From Mycobacterium sp. BK086 (GTDB taxonomy: Bacteria > Actinomycetota > Actinomycetes > Mycobacteriales > Mycobacteriaceae), in contig SNWL01000003.1 in NCBI GenBank assembly GCA_004362315.1, positions 1,860,001 to 1,924,000 of the forward strand: DNA of 64,000 bases. The letters are read 5' to 3'. The notes beneath the pieces are model-generated. The model saw only the letters and a list, made by a program, of their open reading frames with translations, did no database searches and had not been told where the DNA came from. The translations under genes and the position numbers were made by a program. How positions within the stretch are numbered: position 1 is the first letter of the stretch; every line of letters starts with the position of its first letter. Positions 28,015 through 36,044 of this stretch are shown piece after piece.

Positions 28015-30471
28015 ATGCCGACCCAAGAGCTGCCCGACCGCGCCCAGATCGTCATCATCGGGGGCGGTGTCATCGGCACCAGCGTGGCCTACCACCTGAC
28101 CAAGCTCGGCCGCGCCGATGTCGTGCTGCTCGAGCAGGGTCAGCTGTCCTGCGGAACCACTTGGCACGCAGCGGGTCTGGTCGGGCAGCTGCGCGCCTCG
28201 GAGAGCGGCACCCGACTGGTCCAGTATTCCACCCAGCTGTATGCCGAACTCGAGGCCGAGACGGGACTGAGCGCCGGGTACAAGCAGTGCGGCGGAGTAA
28301 CGGTGGCCCGCACCGAGGACCGGATGACCCAGCTGCGCCGCACTGCCGCCAACGCCGCCGCCTATCAGCTGGACTGCGAATTGCTCAGCCCCGATGAGGC
28401 TTTCGAACGCTATCCGGTGATCCGGACCGACGATCTGGTCGGCGCCATCTGGCTGCCGGCTGACGGCAAGGCCAATCCGACCGACCTGACGATGGCGCTG
28501 GCCAAGGGTGCCCGCCAGCGCGGGGCCAAAGTGTTCGAGCACGTCCGGGTGCTGGATGTGCTCACCACCGACGGCCGGGCCACCGGTGTGCGCACCGACG
28601 CCGGTGACATCGAAGCCGAGATCGTGGTCAACTGCGCCGGGCAGTGGGCCAAGGCGATCGGCGCGATGGCCGGGGTGAATGTGCCGCTGTACTCGGCCGA
28701 ACACTTCTACGTCGTCACCGAGACCATCGCCGGGGTGCACCCCGATCTGCCGATCCTGCGTGACCCCGACGGCTACACCTATTTCAAGGAAGAGGTCGGC
28801 GGTCTGGTCATCGGCGGTTTCGAGCCGGAGGCGAAACCGTGGGTGGCGCCGGACAAGATCCCCTACCCGTTCGAGTTCCAGCTGCTGGGCGAGGACTGGG
28901 AGCACTTCGAAATCCTGATGGACAATGCGCTGCTGCGGATTCCGGCGCTGGAGAACACCGGGATGAAGAAGCTCTACAACGGGCCGGAGAGCTTCACCCC
29001 GGACAACCAGTTCATCCTCGGCGAGGCACCCGAGTGCGCCAACTTCTTCGTCGGCGCGGGTTTCAACTCGGTCGGCATCGCCTCGGCGGGCGGCGCGGGG
29101 CGCGCGCTGGCGGAATGGATCGTCAACGGCTCCCCCACCTCGGATCTCACCGGGGTCGACATCCGCCGCTTCGCCCCGTTCAACGGCAACGTGGCGTGGC
29201 TGCACGACCGGGTCGCCGAGATCCTCGGCGTGCACTACGAGATCCCCTGGCCCAACCGGGAACTGAAGACCGCACGGCCGTTCCGCCGCTCACCCGTGCA
29301 TCATCTGCTGGTCGCCGCTAACGCCAACTTCGGTAGCCGGATGGGCTGGGAGCGGGCCAACTTCTTCGCCCCGCCGGGCAGCGAACCGGTCATTGAATAC
29401 TCGTGGGGCAAGCAGAACTGGCTGCCCTGGTCGGCCGACGAGCAGGTCACCACCCGCACCGCCGTCACCGTCTTCGATCAGACCTCGTTCTCCAAGTATG
29501 TGTTGGCCGGGCCGGGTGCCGAGGCCGCCCTGCAGTGGCTGTGCACCGCCGATGTTGCTGTGCCGGTGGGTAAGTCGGTGTACACCGGCATGCTCAATGA
29601 GCGCGGCACCTACGAATCCGACGTCACCGTCACCCGTACCGGCGCGCAGGAGTACCTGATCGTCAGCAGCGCGGCCACCACCGAGCGGGACAAGGACCAC
29701 ATCCGCAAGAATCTGCCGGCCGGGGCGCGCGCCGAACTGGTCGACGTCACGTCGTCGATGGCGGTGTTCGGCGTGATGGGCCCGAAATCCCGTGAGCTGC
29801 TGAGCAGTCTGACTGATGCCGACCTGTCCGACGATGCGTTCCCGTTCGCCACCAGCCAGGTGATCTCACTGGGGTATGCGACGGTGCGGGCCACCCGCAT
29901 CACCTATGTCGGCGAATTGGGTTGGGAGCTTTACGTTCCGGCCGAATTCGCGGTCGGAGTCTATGAGGATCTGCTGACGGCCGGCGAGCGGTTCGGCATC
30001 ACCCGGGGTGGCTACTACGCGATCGAGTCGATGCGGCTGGAGAAGGGCTACCGCGCGTTCGGCCGGGAGCTGACGCCCAGCGAGAATCCCGTCGAGGCGG
30101 GCCTGCTGTTCGCCTGCAAGCTCTCCTCCGACATCGATTTTCTCGGTCGCGCGGCGGTCGAGAAGGCCAAAGCCGAAGGCCCGCGGCGGCGACTGGTCAG
30201 CTTCGCCGTCGACAGCAGCGAGCCGATGCTGTGGGGCGGCGAGCTGATCCTGCGCGACGGCGCGGTCGCCGGTCAGGTCACCTCCGCCGCATGGGGTGCC
30301 ACGACTGGCGCGTGCGTCGGGCTGGGGTACGTCCGAGCCTCCGATGACGCGGTCGTCACCCCCGACTGGGTACGGGCAGGGTCCTACGCCGTCAACGTCG
30401 GCGGCCAGGTCTACCCGATCACCGTGTCACTCAAGGCAATTTACGATCCGACTAATCAGCGGGTGCGCTAG
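28015..30471 (+). CDS. FAD-dependent dehydrogenase fused to GcvT domain (dimethylglycine/sarcosine dehydrogenase type)
   Basis: An 818-aa two-domain enzyme. The N-terminal half is a DAO-family flavoprotein: IVIIGGGVIGTSVAYHL, then GTTWHAAGLVG whose His51 matches the residue covalently bound to FAD in dimethylglycine dehydrogenase. From about residue 430 a GcvT/aminomethyltransferase region follows (RMGWERANFFAPPG, then LNERGTYESDVTVTR), which takes the methyl group to tetrahydrofolate. It oxidatively demethylates an N-methyl amine. The substrate may be linked to the kinase next door. Confidence 0.9.
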   Translation: MPTQELPDRAQIVIIGGGVIGTSVAYHLTKLGRADVVLLEQGQLSCGTTWHAAGLVGQLRASESGTRLVQYSTQLYAELEAETGLSAGYKQCGGVTVARTEDRMTQLRRTAANAAAYQLDCELLSPDEAFERYPVIRTDDLVGAIWLPADGKANPTDLTMALAKGARQRGAKVFEHVRVLDVLTTDGRATGVRTDAGDIEAEIVVNCAGQWAKAIGAMAGVNVPLYSAEHFYVVTETIAGVHPDLPILRDPDGYTYFKEEVGGLVIGGFEPEAKPWVAPDKIPYPFEFQLLGEDWEHFEILMDNALLRIPALENTGMKKLYNGPESFTPDNQFILGEAPECANFFVGAGFNSVGIASAGGAGRALAEWIVNGSPTSDLTGVDIRRFAPFNGNVAWLHDRVAEILGVHYEIPWPNRELKTARPFRRSPVHHLLVAANANFGSRMGWERANFFAPPGSEPVIEYSWGKQNWLPWSADEQVTTRTAVTVFDQTSFSKYVLAGPGAEAALQWLCTADVAVPVGKSVYTGMLNERGTYESDVTVTRTGAQEYLIVSSAATTERDKDHIRKNLPAGARAELVDVTSSMAVFGVMGPKSRELLSSLTDADLSDDAFPFATSQVISLGYATVRATRITYVGELGWELYVPAEFAVGVYEDLLTAGERFGITRGGYYAIESMRLEKGYRAFGRELTPSENPVEAGLLFACKLSSDIDFLGRAAVEKAKAEGPRRRLVSFAVDSSEPMLWGGELILRDGAVAGQVTSAAWGATTGACVGLGYVRASDDAVVTPDWVRAGSYAVNVGGQVYPITVSLKAIYDPTNQRVR

Positions 30472-30480
30472 CGTTCAGGC

Positions 30481-30891
30481 GTGTTCAAGCAGATCTGCTT
30501 TTTCCGCAAGCGCGCCGACATGACGGCCGACGAGTTCATGGACTATTACGAGAACCAGCATTCGCGGCTGTCCGAGCGGATGGGCCGATCGCCATCGATC
30601 CCCAATGCGGTGCGTTATGTGCGGCGCTACCTCGTACCCGAGATGAACCCGGTGACAGGCCGGGTGATCGATCCCGGGTACGACTGCCTCATGGAGATCT
30701 GGTGGAACTCCCGCGAGGATTTCGAGGAATCCCAGCGTCTCATCGCCTCACCCGATCGGCTGCCGTCGATCAAAGACGATGAGGTGCAGTTGTTTGCCTC
30801 CCACGACAATCCGGTGTGCTCGGTGATCGAATACGACTCGCCGATGGGGCCGCACGGCGAGGCGACCCACGTCGACGTCAGCTACCGCTGA
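30481..30891 (+). CDS. EthD-domain protein
   Basis: A 136-aa dimeric alpha/beta-barrel protein. It begins FKQICFFRKRADMTADEFMDYYENQHS, the EthD-type opening, and holds YDCLMEIWWNSREDFEE. EthD proteins support ring or ether degradation with unclear catalytic roles. It starts at GTG 30481, nine bases after the demethylase, and overlaps the convergent flavoprotein gene by 14 bases. Likely cotranscribed with the demethylase. Confidence 0.85.
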   Translation: MFKQICFFRKRADMTADEFMDYYENQHSRLSERMGRSPSIPNAVRYVRRYLVPEMNPVTGRVIDPGYDCLMEIWWNSREDFEESQRLIASPDRLPSIKDDEVQLFASHDNPVCSVIEYDSPMGPHGEATHVDVSYR

Positions 30892-31369
30892 AGGTCTCCG
30901 TCGGTCGCACCGGATTCAGCATCACGAGCGGAATGCGCCGGCTCGTCGACTGCTGATAGCTGATGTACGGCGGATACAGGTGGCACATGTACTCCCAGAC
31001 CTGATGCCGTTCATCGCCTTCCGGTTCGCGCCACGTCGCCTCGAAGGCCTGGGTGGCGACCTGCACATCGACCGTCTCGCTGGACTGGATGTTCAGGTAC
31101 CACTCCGGATGATTGTCGGCTCCGCCTTTGGAGCCGACAATCACGATCTCCCCACCGAAGTTGCCGTAGATGAGCGGCTTGATGTAGCGCTGACCCGACT
31201 TGCGGCCCGTGTAGCGAATCAGGCAGTGGGTGGTGAACGCCCGGCCGCCGACATCGTTCAGGTCGAGGATGTGGCCCTGCGCGCCACCGGTTTCGAGGTA
31301 CGTCTTGAGGTGCTGAGCCGTGAAGTCGGCACGGCTCGCGCGGATTGCCGCGGCGTCTGCGTCGGCCAT
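30878..31369 (-). CDS. F420-type nitroreductase (Ddn/FDOR family) protein
   Basis: A 163-aa deazaflavin-dependent nitroreductase-family protein: LIRYTGRKSGQRYIKPLIYG, VIVGSKGGADNHPEWYLNIQ and VDVQV are hallmark stretches. These split-barrel proteins use F420H2 and reduce quinones or nitro compounds. The ATG at 31369 overlaps the gadB stop (TGATG), so it is translated after gadB. Confidence 0.9.
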   Translation of the reverse strand: MADADAAAIRASRADFTAQHLKTYLETGGAQGHILDLNDVGGRAFTTHCLIRYTGRKSGQRYIKPLIYGNFGGEIVIVGSKGGADNHPEWYLNIQSSETVDVQVATQAFEATWREPEGDERHQVWEYMCHLYPPYISYQQSTSRRIPLVMLNPVRPTETFSGS

Positions 31370-32748
31370 CAGTGGGCGAAGTGTTCTTGGGTGAAGTACC
31401 CATCCGGCTTGATCGCGTCCATGTGGGTGAGGACCGAATTGAGGTCCTCCCACAGCGAGCGGGCCAGGTCGGCGGAGAAGCCCTCGCGCACCACCACCCG
31501 CAGCACCGCGATGTTCTCCGCGCCGTCGGGCATGGTGTAGGCGGGCACCTGCCAGCCGTAGGACCGCAGCGCCGTCGACACGTCGAATTCGTTGTATCCG
31601 AAGCCGCCCTTCAGCCGGAACGCCACCACCGGGATCGCCGACCCATCGGAGATCACGTCGAAGTGCTGGCAGCCCTCCAGCTGGTCGGCGAACCAACGCG
31701 CCGTACTCGAAAGGCATTGCATCACATGGGTGTAACCAGCCCGTCCCAGTCTCAGGAAATTGTAGTACTGGCCGACCACCTGGTTGCCGGGTCGGGAGAA
31801 GTTGAGTGTGAACGTCGGCATGTCACCGCCGAGGTAGTTGACCCGGAATACCAGATCGTCAGGAAGGGCATCGGCGTTGCGCCACACCACGAACCCGATG
31901 CCCGGATAGGTCAGTCCGTACTTGTGGCCGCTGACGTTGATCGAGGCCACGCGCGGTAGCCGGAAATCCCACTTGACGTCGGGGTGCAAGAACGGGACCA
32001 CGAACCCACCGCTGGCGGCGTCGACATGCACCGGAATGTCAAGTCCCTTGTCCTGCTGCAATTTATCCAGCGCCGCACAGATCTCGGCGATCGGTTCCAG
32101 TTCGCCGGTGTAGGTGGTGCCCAGGATTCCCACCACACCGATGGTGTCCTCGTCGACGAACTCGAGAACCTGCTCGGGGGTGATGACGTAGCGGTCCTCG
32201 GCCATCGGGATGTAGCGCGGCTCGACTTCGAAGTAGCGGCAGAACTTCTCCCACACCACCTGCACGTTGGAGCCCATCACCAAGTTCGGGGTGCGCCCCT
32301 TCCACTTGTCCCCGACGCGCTCCTTCCACCGCCATTTCAGCGCCAGCCCGCCCAGCATGACGGCCTCCGACGAGCCGATGGTCGACACGCCGACCGCGGT
32401 CGAGGCGTCGTCATCGCGCAGGTTCTCGGCGTGAAACAGGTCGGCAACCATTGCCACACAGCGTGATTCGATGGCCGCAGTCGCCGGGTACTCGTCCTTG
32501 TCGATCATGTTCTTGTCGAACGTCTCGGCCATCAGCTTCTCGGCCTCGGGGTCCATCCACGTCGTGACGAATGTCGCGAGATTGAGCCGCGAGCTGCCGT
32601 CGAGCATCAACTCGTCATGGATGAAGCGGTATGCCGCAGAGGGTTCCATCGCTTCGTCGGGCAGCCGCAGCGAGGGGATGGGGTCGTTGGCCAACCGCCC
32701 GGTGTAGGCCGGTGCGATCGACGGGGAACGGTATTTGACGTGGGGCAC
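31369..32748 (-). CDS. gadB: Glutamate decarboxylase
   Basis: A 459-aa PLP decarboxylase (group II). The PLP Lys is in SINVSGHKYGLTYPG, and FVTTWMDPEAEKL and TVGIVGTTYTGELEPI-type stretches match GadB. It makes GABA from glutamate and consumes a proton. Start GTG 32748 after GAAAGGA. Together with nnr it preserves the M. tuberculosis order as I recall. Confidence 0.93.
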   Translation of the reverse strand: MPHVKYRSPSIAPAYTGRLANDPIPSLRLPDEAMEPSAAYRFIHDELMLDGSSRLNLATFVTTWMDPEAEKLMAETFDKNMIDKDEYPATAAIESRCVAMVADLFHAENLRDDDASTAVGVSTIGSSEAVMLGGLALKWRWKERVGDKWKGRTPNLVMGSNVQVVWEKFCRYFEVEPRYIPMAEDRYVITPEQVLEFVDEDTIGVVGILGTTYTGELEPIAEICAALDKLQQDKGLDIPVHVDAASGGFVVPFLHPDVKWDFRLPRVASINVSGHKYGLTYPGIGFVVWRNADALPDDLVFRVNYLGGDMPTFTLNFSRPGNQVVGQYYNFLRLGRAGYTHVMQCLSSTARWFADQLEGCQHFDVISDGSAIPVVAFRLKGGFGYNEFDVSTALRSYGWQVPAYTMPDGAENIAVLRVVVREGFSADLARSLWEDLNSVLTHMDAIKPDGYFTQEHFAH

Positions 32749-32759
32749 GGTGGTCCTTT

Positions 32760-34181
32760 CTACAGTTCTGCGACGGCTTGACGAATGTGGGCGAGGATGC
32801 GCGACGCGGACGTGGGCACCGGCGCCGGACCGGGGTCGGCTGCCGAAGCGTCGGCGGCACGGGCGTGCACGAAGGCCGCCGCGGCGGCGGCCTCGATGGG
32901 CGCCAGACCCGAAGCCAGCAGGGCACCGATCATGCCGGACAGCACATCACCGGATCCGGCGGTCGCCGCCCACGACCCGCCGGCCCGGTTGAGGTATACC
33001 GCGCCCGACGGATCGGCGATGACGGTGACATTGCCTTTCAACAGCACGGTCGCACCGAACGCTTCGGCGAGCCTGCGGGTGGCCGCCACCCGATCGTCCC
33101 CCGGCGGTCCGCCGGCCAGGCGGGCGAACTCACCGGCGTGCGGGGTCAACACGGTCGGGGCCGTCCGCCGCAAAAGCAGGTGCGGATGGTGGGACAGCAG
33201 GGTCAGGGCATCGGCGTCGACGACCACCGGAAGCGCGGTCTTGAGCGCGAAAGTCAAAGCACCGAAGGCCTTTTCATCGGTACCGAGCCCAGGACCGACG
33301 ACCCAGGCCTGCACCCGCCCGGCGGCGTGGGGGTTCGGCGCGGCCACCACCTCCGGCCAGTGCGACACCACCTCGGCAGCAGCAGATCCCGCGTAACGCT
33401 TCATGCCCGACGTCGCGGCCACCGCGGCCCCGGTGCACAGGATCGCCGCGCCCGGGTACGTGGCCGAGCCGGCCATGATGCCGGTGACGCCCTGGCTGTA
33501 CTTGTCGTCGTGCACGCCGGGCAGCGGCCAGCGGGCCTTGACGTCGGCGGCCTCGAAGCTCAGCAGCTCGGGGCGTGGCAGGTCCAGTCCAATGTCGACG
33601 AGTTCGACCCGCCCGCAGTCGGCCAGGGTGTGAACGGGTTTGAGCCCGCCGAAGGTGACGGTCAGCGCGGCGCGTACCGCCGGCCCGTCGATCGCCCCGG
33701 TCTGGACATCGATGCCGCTGGGAATGTCGACGGCCACCACCGGGATCTCGGCGGCCTCGACCGCGTCGAACACGGCGGCGGCCGCCTCGCGCAGCGGGCC
33801 CTTGCCCGAGATGCCGACGACCCCGTCGATCACCAGATCCGCTGCCGAGGGCACGGCTGACACCACCCGGCCGCCTGCGGAACGAAACGCCGCCAGCCCC
33901 TTGGCATGGGTGCGTTCGGGATTCAGCAGGATCGCGGTGGCGGCGACCCCGCGCCGACGCAGGAGGGTGGCGGCCCACAGCGCGTCACCGCCGTTGTCAC
34001 CGGATCCGACGACAGCACAGACGTGGCGCCCGGCGAGTGCTCCACTACGGGCCCGCAGTTCCGCGGCGATCGCGGTGGCCAATCCATAAGCGGCACGACG
34101 CATCAGCACACCGTCGGGCAGGCTGGCCAGCAAAGGCGCCTCGGCGGCGCGGATTGCGTCGGCGGAGTAGTAGTGCCGCAT
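32760..34181 (-). CDS. nnr: Bifunctional NAD(P)H-hydrate epimerase/dehydratase
   Basis: A 473-aa fusion. The N-terminal epimerase (YjeF-N) has VGSGDNGGDALWAA and VIDGVVGISGKGPLR; the C-terminal ADP-dependent dehydratase has HDDKYSQGVTGIMAGS, LTPHAGEFARLAG and ATAGSGDVLSGMIGALL. It repairs hydrated NAD(P)H. The ATG at 34181 gives the known N-terminus (MRHYYSAD). The gap to gadB is 11 bases. Confidence 0.95.
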   Translation of the reverse strand: MRHYYSADAIRAAEAPLLASLPDGVLMRRAAYGLATAIAAELRARSGALAGRHVCAVVGSGDNGGDALWAATLLRRRGVAATAILLNPERTHAKGLAAFRSAGGRVVSAVPSAADLVIDGVVGISGKGPLREAAAAVFDAVEAAEIPVVAVDIPSGIDVQTGAIDGPAVRAALTVTFGGLKPVHTLADCGRVELVDIGLDLPRPELLSFEAADVKARWPLPGVHDDKYSQGVTGIMAGSATYPGAAILCTGAAVAATSGMKRYAGSAAAEVVSHWPEVVAAPNPHAAGRVQAWVVGPGLGTDEKAFGALTFALKTALPVVVDADALTLLSHHPHLLLRRTAPTVLTPHAGEFARLAGGPPGDDRVAATRRLAEAFGATVLLKGNVTVIADPSGAVYLNRAGGSWAATAGSGDVLSGMIGALLASGLAPIEAAAAAAFVHARAADASAADPGPAPVPTSASRILAHIRQAVAEL

Positions 34182-34243
34182 CGGCACCAAGGTTACGTGC
34201 TGATCCGGTGATAGCGGCCAAGTCTGCGCGGGTATTCACCCAC

Positions 34244-34618
34244 ATGACCGATCAGCAGCTACTCGATGAGCTCCTCGATATCGAACGTGCGGGGTGGCAG
34301 TCCTTGTGTGAGTCCACCGGCGACCGCTTCTACGGCGACGTGATGACCGATGACGCCGTGATGGTGATGGCCAACGGGATGATGCTGGACCGCGCCGCGG
34401 TGACAGCCGCGCTCGGTCAGGCCCCGCCGTGGAAGCGGTTCGACCTGACCGAGCCGCAGATCGTCTCGGCGGGCGACGACGCCGCGGCGCTGGTGTATGT
34501 GGGCACGGCCGAGCGCGACGGCGGCGACGAGCCGTTCGTCGGGGCGATGTCGTCGCTGTACCGGCGCATCGATGGCCGGTGGCGGCTCGCGCTGTATCAG
34601 CAGACCGCAATCACGTAG
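34244..34618 (+). CDS. NTF2-like/DUF4440 protein
   Basis: A 124-aa protein with an NTF2-like cone fold: LLDIERAGWQSLCESTGDRFY, MTDDAVMVMANGMMLDRAAV, MSSLYRRIDGRWRLALYQQT. The pocket often binds a small ligand; no function is assigned. The ATG at 34244 gives the fold start. It is 15 bases before a TetR gene on the same strand. Confidence 0.85.
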   Translation: MTDQQLLDELLDIERAGWQSLCESTGDRFYGDVMTDDAVMVMANGMMLDRAAVTAALGQAPPWKRFDLTEPQIVSAGDDAAALVYVGTAERDGGDEPFVGAMSSLYRRIDGRWRLALYQQTAIT

Positions 34619-34633
34619 CCGTATTATTTTGGA

Positions 34634-35305
34634 GTGAACGAACCAAACGTCACTCCGTCGCCGGCCGCCGTCAACGGCCACCCGCTCACCCGTAAGGGCG
34701 CTCAGACCCGAGACCGGATTGTGGCGGCGGCCGCCGACCTGATGCAGGACCGTGGGGTGGCTCGCACCACCATCGAGGACATTCAGGCTGCCGCCGGGAT
34801 CAGCTCGTCGCAGCTCTACCACTATTTCGCCGACAAGGGCGCCCTTGTTGCCGCTGTCATCGAACTCCAGGGCCGACGGGTGCTCGACGTTCAACATCTG
34901 GGCCTGGACCAGCTGGCCTCCGTGGATGACCTGTGGCGGTGGCGCGATCTGGTGGTTGGCATCCGAACAGCCCAAAACTGTGTCGGCGGATGCCCACTCG
35001 GCTCTCTCGCCGCGGACCTCTCGGAAACGGACGCGGTGGCCCGAGCCCAGCTGGCGCGGTGGTTCGACGAGTGGGAGCGCATGCTGCGCGACGGTCTGGC
35101 GTCGATGGCATCCGCCGGCCAATTCACCGCAGGCACCGATACGGAGCGATTGGCGCTTGCGTTGCTCGCCGCCACCCAGGGCGGACTCCTGCTCAGTCAG
35201 GTCTCGCGGGACACCACCCCCTTGGCTGCGGCGATGGATACCGTGATCGCCCAGATCGCCACCCATCTGACCACGGCGGCCGCCAAGGCCGTCCGGCGGC
35301 GTTGA
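34634..35305 (+). CDS. TetR-family regulator of the adjacent peroxiredoxin-like gene
   Basis: A 223-aa TetR protein: helix-turn-helix TTIEDIQAAAGISSSQLYHYF near residues 55-75 and a C-terminal domain with NCVGGCPLGSLAADL (two Cys) that recalls redox- or electrophile-sensing TetR regulators. GGAGTG (34631-34636) and CACTCC (34651-34656) flank its GTG start, suggesting self-control. It is 65 bases upstream of a thiol-peroxidase-like gene. Confidence 0.88.
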   Translation: MNEPNVTPSPAAVNGHPLTRKGAQTRDRIVAAAADLMQDRGVARTTIEDIQAAAGISSSQLYHYFADKGALVAAVIELQGRRVLDVQHLGLDQLASVDDLWRWRDLVVGIRTAQNCVGGCPLGSLAADLSETDAVARAQLARWFDEWERMLRDGLASMASAGQFTAGTDTERLALALLAATQGGLLLSQVSRDTTPLAAAMDTVIAQIATHLTTAAAKAVRRR

Positions 35306-35308
35306 TTT

Positions 35309-35324
35309 TGGTGTTGACACTCCA
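35309..35324 (+). promoter_or_regulatory. Likely TetR operator overlapping a -35 TTGACA
   Basis: TGGTGTTGACACTCCA is a near-perfect palindrome (GTGT/ACAC core) that contains TTGACA at 35314-35319. It shares ACTCC/GGAGT with the site at the TetR start. It lies 46 bases before the peroxiredoxin-like GTG start, where a repressor would block its promoter. Confidence 0.6.
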
Positions 35325-35370
35325 TTTTTTGCTGGCCACCATCGGCAGTGGACCGACGAGAGGAGCACCA

Positions 35371-36039
35371 GTGTCCACCACCGAACCCACCACGATCGCC
35401 GCCCAAGTCGCGCAACTGCAACAGGGCATGGCAGGTCATCTGCCCACCGAAGCCATCGAGGTGTTCACCGCCGACCAGAGACGAATGGTCGACGAAGGCG
35501 TAGCGCCCGGAGCGGCCCAGCCCGGAACTCCGCTCCCCGACCCTGAACTGCTTGATACCCAAGGCAATCCGACCACTATCGGCAGCCTGCGCGGAAACCG
35601 CCCGGCCGTCGTCGTCTTCTACCGCGGGGCGTGGTGCCCGTATTGCAATCTGGCACTGAACGCGTACCAGGACCAGCTGGTCCCCGCGCTGGCCCGGCGC
35701 GACATCCCGTTGATCGCCATCAGCCCGCAGAAGCCCGACGGCTCGCTGTCGACCGCGGAAGCCAACGCGCTCTCGTTCGACGTCGTCTCCGACCCCGGCA
35801 ACCAGATTGCCAAGGCACTTCGTATCGTCATCTCGCCGTCGGAGGCGTCTCGGGCGGTGACCCAGCAGCTTGGTATCGACCTACGCGAAGCCAACGCCGA
35901 CGGCGGGTACGAGCTGCCGATGCCGACTGTCCTCGTCGTCGACGAGCGGGGCATCATCGCGTGGAGCGATGTCCACCCTGACTACACCACCCGCACCGAG
36001 GTTGCCGACATCCTCTCGGCCGTCGCTCAGCTGGACTGA
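35371..36039 (+). CDS. Peroxiredoxin-like (AhpC/TSA family) protein
   Basis: A 222-aa thioredoxin-fold protein with RGAWCPYCNLAL, a CxxC like thiol-disulfide enzymes rather than a single peroxidatic Cys. Flanking motifs AVVVFYRGAW and LPMPTVLVVDERG are family-typical. The GTG at 35371 follows GAGAGGAG. A thiol peroxidase or redox role, induced via the TetR gene, is inferred. Confidence 0.88.
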   Translation: MSTTEPTTIAAQVAQLQQGMAGHLPTEAIEVFTADQRRMVDEGVAPGAAQPGTPLPDPELLDTQGNPTTIGSLRGNRPAVVVFYRGAWCPYCNLALNAYQDQLVPALARRDIPLIAISPQKPDGSLSTAEANALSFDVVSDPGNQIAKALRIVISPSEASRAVTQQLGIDLREANADGGYELPMPTVLVVDERGIIAWSDVHPDYTTRTEVADILSAVAQLD

Positions 36040-36044
36040 ACGCC

